64,000 bases of DNA from Flavobacterium sp. LPB0248 (GCF_013388355.1 NZ_CP058246.1:1984001-2048000); one strand, 5' to 3'; shown: positions 34,063 to 43,842, counted from the stretch's first letter. The notes: generated by a model from the sequence alone, not told the origin. Made by a program: numbers and translations.

Positions 34063-36822
34063 ATGCAAAAAAGTAAATCGAGATCAATCGTTTTTAAAAT
34101 TGCGAAGTATACTGGAATAACTTTCGCAGTTATTATAGCATTACTATTTTTAACGCCTATCGTCTTTGAGGACCAGATTAAAGAACAAATAAAGAAAACA
34201 GCCAACGAAAGATTAAGCGCAGAACTGAATTATTCTGATGTTTCGGTGTCATTTTTTCACCATTTTCCTTCACTAACTTTAACCTTAGACAATTTAAGCC
34301 TTAATGGCTCAGCTCCGTATACAAAAGAAAAATTCATCACTGCGAAAGAGGTTTCTTTTGGAATAAATGTGGCGAGTCTAATTTTCAGCAAATCGGTAAA
34401 AATTGATCAGATTTATTTATCGGATTCCTTTATAAATGTAAAAGTGAATGCGAACGGAGAAGCGAATTACAACATTTACAAATCGCAGGAACAAGCTTCT
34501 AAAGCCAAAGACAGCAGTGATACCGCTCTTAAACTGGAACGAATTGAAATTTTAAACAGCAAAATTGTTTATGACGACAAGTCTACTAAAGTCCATTTTG
34601 ACGCATACGGATTTAACTATTTAGGAAAAGGAGATTTAAACAAAGCCGTTTTTGATTTATATTCTAAAGCAAACATCGAAAAATTAAATATTGTTTATGA
34701 AGATGAACCTTATTTAATGAACAAAAAGGTTGATGCAGATTTAATTACAAAAGTAAACATCAACTCACTTTCTTTCTTTTTTCAGCAGAACAATCTAAAA
34801 ATCAACCAGCTACTGGTTGATTTTAAAGGGAAATTTGATTTTTTGAAAGATGGCTATAATATGGATTTTGTTATTAAATCTGAAAACAGTAAGCTGTATG
34901 ATGTTTTTACAGCGTTACCTCCAAAATATATTACTTGGCTTTCTAAAACCGAATTAAAAGGAAACACAAATCTGCTTCTGACTTTAAAAGGAAAGTATAT
35001 TACTTCTGAAAATATAGCTCCCGATCTAGATTTGGATGTAAAAGTAACTGATGGCTTTGTCAATTATAACAAAAGCGCATTTCCGGTTTCAAACTTAAAT
35101 TTAGATGTTAAAACAACCGTTCCTTCTCTAAATCCAGATTTGGTAATTGTTGATGCAAAAAACTTATCGCTAAACATCAATCAGGATTATTTAAAATCGA
35201 AATTTTTGGTTAAAGGTGTAAACACACCAGATATTAATGCTGATTTTAAGGCCAAAATCGATCTTGAGAAACTACTTAAAGCGCTTGGAATTCCAGATAT
35301 TGAACTGAAAGGAACTTTAACTGGTGACGTAAAAACAAACGGAATATTTGACCAAAAGAATAAGCGTTTTCCTCTCACAAACGGAGTTCTTAATTTAGAA
35401 AATGGATATTTAAAAACTCCATATTATCCAAATCCGATTACTGACATTACGATTAAATCGAAAATCGAAAACCAGAAAGGAACATTTGCCGACCTGAAAG
35501 TAAATTTACAGCCAACGCAATTTACTTTTGAAGGAAAACCTGTTTTTGTACAAGCCGATTTAAGCAATTTTGACGATTTGAGTTATGATGTAAAAGCTAA
35601 AGGTGAATTGGATATTAGCAGAATTTACAGAGTCTTTTCGCAAAAAGGTCTTGATTTAGACGGTTTTGTAAAAGCCGATTTAGTCTTAAAAGGAAAACAA
35701 AGTGATGCCGAAAAAGGAAATTACAGCAAATTAAACAACAAAGGAACGCTTGAGCTAAGAAATATCGGAATAGCTTCTGAATATCTTCCGAAAAAATTCA
35801 TCATTAAAGAAGGAATTTTTAAAATCAATCAGGACAAAATGTCTTTCAATAATTTCCTAGCTGCATACGGGCAGTCTGATTTTAAAATGAATGGATATTT
35901 ACAGAATGTTATCAATTATGTTACCACAAATACAGGCGTTTTAAAAGGCTCTTTTAAAGTTACTTCTCGATATATCAATGTAGACGAATTCATGTCTAGC
36001 GTTGACCCAAATACGCCTGTAACACAGAGTTCTGTTCCTAAAACCGAAACGAAACAATCTGAAAACACTCAGACTGGTGTTATAATTATTCCAACCAATT
36101 TAAATTTACAATTATTTGCCAACGCTCAAAAAGTATATTTTGACAAATTAAATCTTCAAAATGCAACTGGAAATTTGTCTATGAAAAATGGCAAATTAAC
36201 CATGCAAAATACTGGTTTTAATTTAATTGGATGCAACGTTTCCATGAATGCCAATTACCAAGCTGTAACGCCACAAAAAGCTAATTTTGATTATGCTATA
36301 AAAGCTACAGATTTTGACATTAAGAGAGCTTATAATGAGATTGAAGTTTTCAGAAAAATGGCAAGCGCTGCAGAGAAAGCACAGGGAATTGTTTCTTTAG
36401 ATTATCAGTTAAAAGGCCGTTTAAACGGAAATATGGATCCTGTTTATCCTTCGCTTGTTGGAGGTGGAACACTTTCTGTAAAAGATGTAAAAGTAAGAGG
36501 TTTGAAAATGTTTAATGCTGTAAGCAAACAAACCAATTCTGAATCGATGAAAAACCCAGATCTTTCTAAAGTTGATATCAAAACGACAGTTAAGAACAAT
36601 ATCATAACTGTAGAGCGCTTTAAATTTAAGTTTGCAGGCTTTAGACCAAGAATTGAAGGAACAACAAGCCTAGATGGAAAATTAAACCTAAAAATGCGTT
36701 TAGGACTTCCTCCTTTTGGTATTTTCGGAATTCCATTGACTGTAACTGGAACACAAGATAACCCTAAAGTAAAAGTAGGTAAGAAAACGGAAGATTTGGA
36801 AGAAACCAAAGATACCGAATAA
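34063..36822 (+). CDS. AsmA-family protein (large inner-membrane-anchored periplasmic protein)
   Basis: A 919-residue protein with one N-terminal membrane helix (about 20-38, ITFAVIIALLFLTPIVF) and a long repetitive beta-rich periplasmic body. The N-terminal AsmA domain includes LSAELNYSDVSVSFFHHFPS, and the C-terminal AsmA_2-type region ends in FGIPLTVTGTQDNPKVKVG. AsmA-like proteins are relatives of bridge-type lipid-transfer proteins such as TamB and YhdP and influence outer-membrane lipid balance; that role is known for other members and only inferred here. It ends with an acidic tail. A hairpin terminator follows at 36875. Confidence 0.85.
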   Translation: MQKSKSRSIVFKIAKYTGITFAVIIALLFLTPIVFEDQIKEQIKKTANERLSAELNYSDVSVSFFHHFPSLTLTLDNLSLNGSAPYTKEKFITAKEVSFGINVASLIFSKSVKIDQIYLSDSFINVKVNANGEANYNIYKSQEQASKAKDSSDTALKLERIEILNSKIVYDDKSTKVHFDAYGFNYLGKGDLNKAVFDLYSKANIEKLNIVYEDEPYLMNKKVDADLITKVNINSLSFFFQQNNLKINQLLVDFKGKFDFLKDGYNMDFVIKSENSKLYDVFTALPPKYITWLSKTELKGNTNLLLTLKGKYITSENIAPDLDLDVKVTDGFVNYNKSAFPVSNLNLDVKTTVPSLNPDLVIVDAKNLSLNINQDYLKSKFLVKGVNTPDINADFKAKIDLEKLLKALGIPDIELKGTLTGDVKTNGIFDQKNKRFPLTNGVLNLENGYLKTPYYPNPITDITIKSKIENQKGTFADLKVNLQPTQFTFEGKPVFVQADLSNFDDLSYDVKAKGELDISRIYRVFSQKGLDLDGFVKADLVLKGKQSDAEKGNYSKLNNKGTLELRNIGIASEYLPKKFIIKEGIFKINQDKMSFNNFLAAYGQSDFKMNGYLQNVINYVTTNTGVLKGSFKVTSRYINVDEFMSSVDPNTPVTQSSVPKTETKQSENTQTGVIIIPTNLNLQLFANAQKVYFDKLNLQNATGNLSMKNGKLTMQNTGFNLIGCNVSMNANYQAVTPQKANFDYAIKATDFDIKRAYNEIEVFRKMASAAEKAQGIVSLDYQLKGRLNGNMDPVYPSLVGGGTLSVKDVKVRGLKMFNAVSKQTNSESMKNPDLSKVDIKTTVKNNIITVERFKFKFAGFRPRIEGTTSLDGKLNLKMRLGLPPFGIFGIPLTVTGTQDNPKVKVGKKTEDLEETKDTE

Positions 36823-36874
36823 ATAAAACTCTAATTCTGGAAATTCAAAATTCCATACCAGATCTCTACATATT

Positions 36875-36916
36875 AACCTTTGTCAAAGTTTAAACCTTTG
36901 ACAAAGGTTTTTTTTC
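36875..36916 (+). terminator. Terminator of AsmA-like gene
   Basis: A 14-bp perfect stem (36875-36888 with 36896-36909, AACCTTTGTCAAAG) is followed by a T-run. It shares the CTTTGTCAAAG core with the terminator at 42801-42840. Confidence 0.9.
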
Positions 36917-36928
36917 TTTTACAGAAAA

Positions 36929-38224
36929 TTATAGTATAAACATTTGTTTCGAAACATACAAAATTCCTTTACCCATAACCCATAGCAACAAAGCTAAACC
37001 AAGCAATTTCCAAGCCCAGCCTTTTCCTCTTTTCCAATCTGAAAAAAAAGAAAAAGCTTCCATATACTTTACTATTACAAATATGGTTGATCCTATAATC
37101 GCAAACCAAATAACTTCGTTTAACTGAAAATAAAACCCGTACATAAAAACTGCACTAAAAAAAAGAAACGTTACAAATTGTATAAAATAATAGTTTCTTA
37201 AACTGCGTTTATGATTCATTTTTAATGACAAAATTAAAAATGACAAAATCAATAAACTTAGCAGAGCCGAGATAATATTACTAAAAATAAGATTTTCTTG
37301 CAGCACAAATAGTATTGTGACAACAATCGCAACAACAGTACATGCAGCCAGAGAATTAATGCTTCTCTCTCTATAATTTTCTTTATAAAAAGGAAATAAA
37401 ACAGGATAAATATACTTTTCTAATGAACGCCAGAAAGGCAAAGCATAAACCGCTGCGATTCCCGACAAAACCACTTCGTAGTTATAAAAAGCATCGGTAG
37501 GAACTTTATACAATACATATAAAATAGCAATCGTAACTATAAAAGCTGGAAAACAAATTGTTTTTATGGTTTCCCAAGAATCTTTACCCCAAAAGTTATT
37601 TTCTATTTCATAAACATATTTCTTAATCCAATATTCTTTTGTAAATAAAGCCGTAGACTGGCTCCATAATAAAAACAAGCCCAAATGTATAACTATGGTT
37701 CGCAACACAAATTCCTCCACCATGCAGCCATAAATTATACACGCTGCTCCTATTAAAAGCAATTCAAGAGTTAATAAAACTGCCGAAAATAGAATCTTTA
37801 ATACTGGAGCAATATGACGAATTAAAAACTGAATCAGCAGTCTCCAATACCTTTTAAACAGAGCAACAATAGCGCAAATAGCTATAAATGCAGAAAGATA
37901 AAACATCCAATTGGTCAGTAATTTTGTTTGCATCCATAATTGTACTGTGGAATCTTTTTGCGGTGCATAAACAATATCTGAATTTAGAAAAACTTCCTTT
38001 GCTAATTCGTCTCTAAGATTATCACTTAAACTAGGAAATTCATTTTTATGTGCCTTCCAAAACTGATCTGTATTGAAACCATTACTTTTAATGGCCTCAA
38101 ATTCATACAAAACATTTTTCTGCTTATCATTTAGTACACTCAAATGAATGGCAATACTATCTGACACAACTTTACCGTAAGTGCTTATACAGAACAAAAG
38201 GGCAAATAAGACTATTTTTTTCAA
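36929..38224 (-). CDS. Multispan membrane protein of unknown function
   Basis: A 431-residue protein that I do not recognise. It has a signal-like N-terminus (about 1-17), a soluble segment of about 90 charged residues (20-105), then about nine to ten hydrophobic helices (first YLSAFIAICAIVALF; last LLGLALLLWVMGKGIL). The general plan, a periplasmic N-terminal part plus a membrane block, recalls MscS-type channels, but I find no MscS C-terminal beta domain or glycine-rich pore helix. It is monocistronic, convergent with the AsmA-like gene and upstream of rpmA/rplU transcription. Confidence 0.7.
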   Translation of the reverse strand: MKKIVLFALLFCISTYGKVVSDSIAIHLSVLNDKQKNVLYEFEAIKSNGFNTDQFWKAHKNEFPSLSDNLRDELAKEVFLNSDIVYAPQKDSTVQLWMQTKLLTNWMFYLSAFIAICAIVALFKRYWRLLIQFLIRHIAPVLKILFSAVLLTLELLLIGAACIIYGCMVEEFVLRTIVIHLGLFLLWSQSTALFTKEYWIKKYVYEIENNFWGKDSWETIKTICFPAFIVTIAILYVLYKVPTDAFYNYEVVLSGIAAVYALPFWRSLEKYIYPVLFPFYKENYRERSINSLAACTVVAIVVTILFVLQENLIFSNIISALLSLLILSFLILSLKMNHKRSLRNYYFIQFVTFLFFSAVFMYGFYFQLNEVIWFAIIGSTIFVIVKYMEAFSFFSDWKRGKGWAWKLLGLALLLWVMGKGILYVSKQMFIL

Positions 38225-38313
38225 CTTATAATATTTAAAAGAGTTTGAAGATATCTAATTATCCTCAGTCTTGCAAATACAAATTTTTCACTAAATCGTC
38301 TTAAGCTAAAAAC

Positions 38314-38345
38314 AAAAAACCCGATCTTTTCAGAACGGGTTTTTT
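38314..38345 (-). terminator. Terminator of rplU-rpmA
   Basis: AAAAAACCCG (38314-38323) pairs with CGGGTTTTTT (38336-38345). It gives a GC-cored hairpin with a T-run on the minus strand, 20 nt past the rpmA stop. Confidence 0.9.
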
Positions 38346-38366
38346 ATAAAAAGTAATCTATGATTA

Positions 38367-38627
38367 TTATGCCTCGAATGGAATAATAGATACATAAGAT
38401 TTGTTATCTCTTTTCTTTTGGAACTTAACAACTCCAGCAACTCTTGCGTGAAGAGTGTGATCTTTACTAATGTAAACGTTTTCACCTGGATTGTGTTTTG
38501 AACCTCTTTGTCTAACGATGATGTTCCCAGCAATAGCAGCTTGACCACCATAAATCTTAACGCCTAAACGTTTTGATTCTGATTCTCTACCATTCTTCGA
38601 ACTACCGACACCTTTCTTGTGAGCCAT
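38367..38627 (-). CDS. rpmA: 50S ribosomal protein L27
   Basis: An 86-residue protein starting [20 protein letters not shown] with the conserved [19 protein letters not shown] and HTLHARVAG segments. It reaches the peptidyl-transferase centre of the large subunit. There is no cleavable N-terminal extension of the kind seen in Firmicutes. It is 24 nt downstream of rplU in the usual rplU-rpmA operon. Confidence 0.98.
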
Positions 38628-38651
38628 GACGTATGAGTTTAAATATTGTTA

Positions 38652-39095
38652 TTATTCTTTAGTAGTCTCTTTTTTTGCTTTTGGAGCTGCTTTTTTTGCT
38701 TTTGGAGCTGCTTCTACTTCTTCAGTAGCTGCTGCATCTTCTGCTACAACCGCTTTTTTAGCTGCTGCTTTTTTTGTTCCTCCTGCTGCAGTAATACCTT
38801 CAATTACAATTTGAGTAAGATATTGTCTGTGACCATTTCTTTTTTTGTATCCTTTTCTTCTTTTCTTTTTGAAAACGATAACTTTATCTCCTTTTAAGTG
38901 TTGTAACACTTTAGCTTCTACTGAAGCACCTTCTATAGCTGGGGCGCCTAAAGTTACATTTCCATTGTCATCTAATAAAAGAACTTTGTCAAAAGAAACT
39001 TTTGAACCTTCTTCATTAGCTAAACGGTGAACATAAACCTTTAAGTCTTTGCTTACTTTAAATTGTTGCCCTGCTATCTCTACGATTGCATACAT
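38652..39095 (-). CDS. rplU: 50S ribosomal protein L21 with extended C-terminal tail
   Basis: A 147-residue protein. Residues 1-103 are a normal L21 (MYAIVEIAGQQFKV, KVLLL, KRRKGYKKRNGHRQ). Residues about 104-147 are an added low-complexity tail of Ala, Lys, Glu and Pro with repeated APKAKK. L21 binds 23S rRNA; the tail is a lineage feature of unknown role. It is transcribed from a textbook Bacteroidota promoter together with rpmA. Confidence 0.97.
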   Translation of the reverse strand: MYAIVEIAGQQFKVSKDLKVYVHRLANEEGSKVSFDKVLLLDDNGNVTLGAPAIEGASVEAKVLQHLKGDKVIVFKKKRRKGYKKRNGHRQYLTQIVIEGITAAGGTKKAAAKKAVVAEDAAATEEVEAAPKAKKAAPKAKKETTKE

Positions 39096-39125
39096 ATCAA
39101 ATTGATTTATTGAATTTTAAGGTTG

Positions 39126-39155
39126 CAAATATACAACTAATAATTTACTATGCAA
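39126..39155 (-). promoter_or_regulatory. Promoter of rplU-rpmA
   Basis: On the minus strand TTG (39155-39153), 19 nt, then TATATTTG (39133-39126): an exact Bacteroidota -33/-7 pair, 30 nt upstream of the rplU start codon. Confidence 0.85.
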
Positions 39156-39298
39156 CCTATAAAAGCAAAAATATTTCTACCTAAAAAAACCTTGTTTTTC
39201 AAGCAGTTCTGCATATAAAACAAAATTAATTTAAAGTAAAAGATTGTTAAAATAGTGTTTATTTAAAAACAATTCTGTAATACATAACTAAAAAAAAC

Positions 39299-39306
39299 TA
39301 TTTTTG
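39299..39306 (+). promoter_or_regulatory. -7 element of M16 peptidase operon
   Basis: TATTTTTG matches TAnnTTTG. A TCTG about 21 nt upstream could serve as a weak -33 box. The implied leader is about 55 nt. Confidence 0.55.
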
Positions 39307-39368
39307 ATGTAACCAAAATCAACTCTTGTCGACCTACTCTTGTTGATATTTTAAAATTATTAATCTTT

Positions 39369-40691
39369 ATGAAAAAATCAATAATGATGTTAAGTGCTGC
39401 ATTAATGCTTGGCGGAGTGGCTCATGCCCAAAAAGTAGCTTTTGAAGAATACGATTTAGACAACGGACTGCATGTCATTTTACACAATGACCCATCTGCT
39501 CCAGTTGTTATCACTTCGGTAATGTATCATGTTGGATCAAAAGATGAACGCCCTGATCGAACAGGTTTTGCACACTTCTTTGAGCATTTATTATTTGAAG
39601 GAACCCAAAATATAAAACGTGGGGAATGGATGAAAATTGTTACTGCAAATGGAGGAGTTAACAATGCTAACACATCTGATGACAGAACGTATTATTATGA
39701 AGTTTTTCCTTCTAACAGTTTAGAACTTGGTTTATGGATGGAATCTGAAAGATTAATGCATCCTATTATTAATAAGGTAGGCGTTGACACACAAAATGAA
39801 GTTGTAAAAGAAGAAAAAAGAATGCGTTACGACAATCAGCCGTACGGAAATATTCTGGCAGAGGTTAAGAAAAACATGTTCAAAAACCACCCTTACAGAT
39901 GGACCACTATTGGTTCCATGAAAGATTTGGACGCAGCAACTCTTGAAGAATTTCAGGCATTCAATAAAAAATTCTATACACCAAACAATGCTGTTTTGGT
40001 TGTTGCTGGGGATTTCGAAAAAGCAAAAACAAAAGAATGGATTCAGAAATATTTTGGACCAATTCCAAAAGGTGAAGAAGTTAAAAAACAAACTTTTACA
40101 GAAGAGCCAATCACACAAACCATTAAAGCTACTTATGAAGATCCCAATATTCAGATTCCAATGATTGTTGCTTCATACAGAACACCTTCAATGAAAACTA
40201 GAGACGCTAGAGTTTTAGACCTTATTTCATCTTATTTAAGTGATGGAAAAAGCTCTAAACTTTACAAAAAAATAGTTGACGACAAAAAAATGGCGCTACA
40301 GATTGGCGCTGTAGGATTTAGCCAAGAAGATTACGGAACGTATATTCTTTACGGTCTGCCAATGGCTCCATACACAATTGATGATATTTTAAAAGAAATA
40401 GATGAAGAAATTGTAAAAATTCAAACCGATCTTATTTCTGAAAAAGATTATGAAAAATTACAAAACAAATTCGATAACAATTACGTAAATGCCAATGCAA
40501 GCGTAGAGGGAATTGCAGAAAATCTGGCTTCTTACTATCTTCTATATGGCGATGTCAATTTAATCAATACTGAAATTGACATCTATCATTCTATTACAAG
40601 AGAAGAAATCAGAGAAGTTGCTAAGAAGTATTTGAACCCGAATCAGCGTTTGATTTTAGATTATATTCCGACAGCCAAATCTCAAAACTAA
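39369..40691 (+). CDS. M16-family zinc peptidase, catalytic partner
   Basis: A 440-residue processing-peptidase-like protein with a signal peptide (about 1-20, VAHAQ). The inverted zinc motif HFFEH is complete (His69, Glu72 catalytic, His73), and the third ligand Glu lies in NEVVKEEKRM (Glu148 or Glu149). It degrades peptides in the periplasm. The partner gene 12 nt downstream encodes an M16 protein without the zinc motif, the usual active/inactive pairing, so a heteromeric enzyme is likely. Confidence 0.92.
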   Translation: MKKSIMMLSAALMLGGVAHAQKVAFEEYDLDNGLHVILHNDPSAPVVITSVMYHVGSKDERPDRTGFAHFFEHLLFEGTQNIKRGEWMKIVTANGGVNNANTSDDRTYYYEVFPSNSLELGLWMESERLMHPIINKVGVDTQNEVVKEEKRMRYDNQPYGNILAEVKKNMFKNHPYRWTTIGSMKDLDAATLEEFQAFNKKFYTPNNAVLVVAGDFEKAKTKEWIQKYFGPIPKGEEVKKQTFTEEPITQTIKATYEDPNIQIPMIVASYRTPSMKTRDARVLDLISSYLSDGKSSKLYKKIVDDKKMALQIGAVGFSQEDYGTYILYGLPMAPYTIDDILKEIDEEIVKIQTDLISEKDYEKLQNKFDNNYVNANASVEGIAENLASYYLLYGDVNLINTEIDIYHSITREEIREVAKKYLNPNQRLILDYIPTAKSQN

Positions 40692-40703
40692 GAATATCGA
40701 ATC

Positions 40704-42752
40704 ATGAAAAAAATATATACTTTTTTAATCCTTATTTTCCTAACTGGAATTATGCAAGCACAAGATCGTCCACAACCCAAACCAGGAAATGCCCCAGTAG
40801 TCAACATCAAAAAACCGCAGACCTTTGTTTTAGCAAACGGAATGAAGGTTTTAGTTGTTGAAAACCACAAATTACCTAGAGTGAGCTACACACTTACTTT
40901 AGACAATGCTCCATTTACTGAAGGCAATAAAAAAGGTGTTGACGAATTGACCAGCAGTCTGATTGGAAATGGAACAAAAAAAACAACTAAAGAAGCTTTT
41001 AACGAAGAAATTGATTTTTACGGAGCTAATATTAATTTTACTTCTCAAGGTGCTTATGCTAGTACATTATCAAAATATTCTGGACGTGTTTTAGAACTTT
41101 TGGCAGAAGGTGCTTTACAGCCAAATTTCACTCAAACAGAATTCGACAAAGAAAAAGCAAAACTTTTAGAAGGTTTAAAAGCCGATGAAAAAAGCGTTCC
41201 TGCCATTTCAAACAGAGTGGTTGATGTGTTAGCATTTGGAAAAAACCATCCTAACGGAGAATATCTTTCTGAAGAGACCGTGAAAAATGTCACACTAGCA
41301 GATGTTCAAAACAATTACAACACTTATTTTGTTCCAGAAAATGCCTATTTGGTAGTTATTGGCGACGTCAAATTTAAAGACATAAAAACGGCTGTTGAAA
41401 AACTTTTCAGCGGATGGAAAAAACAAAGTGCTCCAAAAAACACTTATCCTAATCCTACAAATCCTTCAAATTTGCAAATTGATTTTGTTGATGTTCCAAA
41501 CGCGGTTCAATCTGAAATCTCATTGGTAAATACTTTAAATTTAAAAATGAGCGATCCAGATTTTTTCCCAGCGGTTATTGCTAATCAAATTCTTGGAGGT
41601 GATTTCAACAGTTATTTAAACATGAATCTTCGTGAGCAGCACGCTTGGACATACGGAGCTAACTCAAGTATTGGAAGCGGTAAATATGTAACTAAATTTA
41701 AAGCTTCTTCGGCGGTTAGAAATACAGTTACAGATAGTGCAGTTGTACAATTTGTAAAAGAAATTAAACGAATTAGAACTGAAAGAGTTGATCCAGAAGT
41801 TTTAAGAAACGTAAAAGCAGGTTATATTGGAAGATTTGTAATGCAGGTTGAAAAACCTCAAGCTGTTGCACGTTATGCGCTAAACATTGAAACAGAAAAA
41901 CTTCCTGCAGATTTCTACGAAAAATACATTCAAACCATCAATAATGTTACTGCTGACGATATTTATCGTGTTGCCAACAAATATTTTTTATTGGACAATA
42001 TGAGAATTGTTATTGTTGGAAAAGGTTCTGATGTGATTCCTGGATTAGAAAAACTACAAATTCCGATTTCATATTTCGACAAATATGGAAATCCAGTTGA
42101 AAAACCTTCAACAAAAAAAGAAGCCCCAAAAGATATTAGTGCAAAAACAGTTTTCGAAAACTACATTAATGCCATTGGTGGAGAAAAAGCTGTTACCGCA
42201 GCAAAAACATTATATATGAACGGTTCAACAACAATTCCGCAAGCTCCTACTCCATTAACTTTTACTTCTAAATTAGATTCAAAAGGAAAAATGATGGTTT
42301 CGCTTTCTATGGGAACAATGAATTTAATGAAACAGGTAGTTAATGAAAAAGGCGCTTACGTTGAACAGCAAGGCCAGAGAAAAAACCTTGAAGGCGAAGA
42401 TTTAGCAGAAATGAAAGCTAACGCAGCCCCATTTGAAGAACTGCAACTTGTAAAAAGAACTGATCTTAAAGTAGAAGGAATTGAACCAATCAATGGAAGC
42501 GATGCTTACGTAATTAAAGATGGTAAAACAAAATATTATTACGACGTTAAATCAGGCTTAAAAACTGCCGAATCTAAAGTTCGCGAGCAAGGCGGAAAAT
42601 CAGTGGAACAAATCACTAATTTCAATGATTACAGAGAAGTAAAAGGTGTTAAAGTTCCTTTTAACCTAGTTCAGAATGTTGGTTTTGAATTAGATATTAA
42701 AATGTCTGATATTAAAATTAACGAAGGAGTTTCTGAGAAAGATTTTCTTTAA
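40704..42752 (+). CDS. M16-family peptidase homologue, non-catalytic partner, with C-terminal extension
   Basis: A 682-residue protein with a signal peptide (about 1-19, IMQAQ). The M16 fold spans about 35-470, but the HxxEH motif is replaced by a sequence around ELTSSLIGNGT (about residue 80-90), so no zinc can be bound. The glycine-rich second-half motif LREQHAWTYG of such partners is kept. Residues about 485-682 form an added beta-rich domain, LolA/outer-membrane-lipoprotein-carrier-like in general pattern (KMMVSLSMGT, GSDAYVIKDG, then YYDVKSGLK). It follows the active M16 gene by 12 nt. Confidence 0.88.
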   Translation: MKKIYTFLILIFLTGIMQAQDRPQPKPGNAPVVNIKKPQTFVLANGMKVLVVENHKLPRVSYTLTLDNAPFTEGNKKGVDELTSSLIGNGTKKTTKEAFNEEIDFYGANINFTSQGAYASTLSKYSGRVLELLAEGALQPNFTQTEFDKEKAKLLEGLKADEKSVPAISNRVVDVLAFGKNHPNGEYLSEETVKNVTLADVQNNYNTYFVPENAYLVVIGDVKFKDIKTAVEKLFSGWKKQSAPKNTYPNPTNPSNLQIDFVDVPNAVQSEISLVNTLNLKMSDPDFFPAVIANQILGGDFNSYLNMNLREQHAWTYGANSSIGSGKYVTKFKASSAVRNTVTDSAVVQFVKEIKRIRTERVDPEVLRNVKAGYIGRFVMQVEKPQAVARYALNIETEKLPADFYEKYIQTINNVTADDIYRVANKYFLLDNMRIVIVGKGSDVIPGLEKLQIPISYFDKYGNPVEKPSTKKEAPKDISAKTVFENYINAIGGEKAVTAAKTLYMNGSTTIPQAPTPLTFTSKLDSKGKMMVSLSMGTMNLMKQVVNEKGAYVEQQGQRKNLEGEDLAEMKANAAPFEELQLVKRTDLKVEGIEPINGSDAYVIKDGKTKYYYDVKSGLKTAESKVREQGGKSVEQITNFNDYREVKGVKVPFNLVQNVGFELDIKMSDIKINEGVSEKDFL

Positions 42753-42800
42753 GATGCTAAGGTTCTGAGATACTAAGCTCCTAAGTGTTTAAAGATTTTA

Positions 42801-42840
42801 AGGCTTTGTCAAAGTTTGAAACTTTGACAAAGCTTTTTTA
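42801..42840 (+). terminator. Terminator of M16 operon
   Basis: A 13-bp stem (42803-42815 with 42821-42833, GCTTTGTCAAAGT) followed by T-run. Just beyond (about 42847-42876) lies GTCAAGTTGAGCGGAGTC, another short sequence I recall as recurring between flavobacterial genes, and then a short tandem AACTCATAA-like repeat to 42910. Confidence 0.88.
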
Positions 42841-42917
42841 TTTACTAGGTTTTGTCAAGTTGAGCGGAGTCGAAGGCCATTCATAACTTATAACTCATAA
42901 TTCATAACTCAAAAAAA

Positions 42918-43784
42918 TCACTTCTTCGCCGACAAATAAACCCCAATCAAAATAATAAAAGCTCCCACAGATTGAATTGGCGTTAGGAATTCGTTATCTA
43001 ACAATCCCCAGAAAAATGCTACGATCGGAATTAAATACGTTACTGACGTTGCAAAAACCGGCGACGACATTTGAATTAATTTAAAGAAAAGAATATTTGC
43101 AATTCCAGTTCCTAAAATCCCAAGAATGGCCACAAAAAGTATCGAATGCTGTGTTTCAGCAAAATGTATTTTTTGACTGATATCGGTTGTGCTTAAAATG
43201 ATTAATGCAGGTAAAAGCAAAACCGCAAAATTTCCTGTTGTAATACTTACAGAATTTAAATCATGAAGATACTTCTTAATCAGATTCACGTTGATTGCAT
43301 AACTAAGCGTCGCAATAACCACCAATAAAACATATAAATAGTTTTGAGTTCCACTTGCAGAATCTCCGCTTAAAACTAAAAGCAGACAGCCCACAAGTCC
43401 AACAAAGACGCCTAAAACCTGTCGTTTTTGAAACTGAATTCCAAAAGCTATAATTCCCAAAACTAAAGTGTTTAAAGGTGTAAGCGAATTTAAAATCGCT
43501 ACAATAGAACTATTTACTTGGGTTTCGGCAATAGCAAAAAGATAAGCTGGCATAAAAGTTCCGAACAGTGAAGTTATCGCAACATATTTCCATTGACGGC
43601 GCGAAATCTTTTTCAGACTATTAAAACCTACAATTAGCAAAAACAAAGCAGCAAAAATAATTCGGAACGATCCTACCTGAACAGCGCTTAAACCTATCAG
43701 TCCTTTTTTTATCAGAATAAAAGAGCTTCCCCAAATAAGAGAAAGAATAGTCAAGTAAATCCACTTTAACTGTTTTGTTTCCAT
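42918..43784 (-). CDS. EamA/DMT-family transporter
   Basis: A 288-residue inner-membrane protein with about ten transmembrane helices in two EamA halves (first half begins LKWIYLTILSLIWGSSFILIKKG broken as LKWIYLTILSLIWGSSF; second half begins near residue 145). Such drug/metabolite transporters export metabolites; the substrate is unknown. I place the start at METKQLKW (43784) because the alternative three codons upstream (43793) adds only MQF. It is convergent with the M16 operon and divergent from the metal-binding lipoprotein gene. Confidence 0.9.
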   Translation of the reverse strand: METKQLKWIYLTILSLIWGSSFILIKKGLIGLSAVQVGSFRIIFAALFLLIVGFNSLKKISRRQWKYVAITSLFGTFMPAYLFAIAETQVNSSIVAILNSLTPLNTLVLGIIAFGIQFQKRQVLGVFVGLVGCLLLVLSGDSASGTQNYLYVLLVVIATLSYAINVNLIKKYLHDLNSVSITTGNFAVLLLPALIILSTTDISQKIHFAETQHSILFVAILGILGTGIANILFFKLIQMSSPVFATSVTYLIPIVAFFWGLLDNEFLTPIQSVGAFIILIGVYLSAKK

Positions 43785-43842
43785 AAATTGCATTTTACTG
43801 CAAATTTGTAATTATTTTACGAACTAAGCATTCTCTTTTTAT

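Noticed and set aside
38626..38897. Plus-strand frames rich in Phe/Ala opposite rplU
   Set aside because: Mirror image of the Ala/Lys-rich tail of L21; not real genes.
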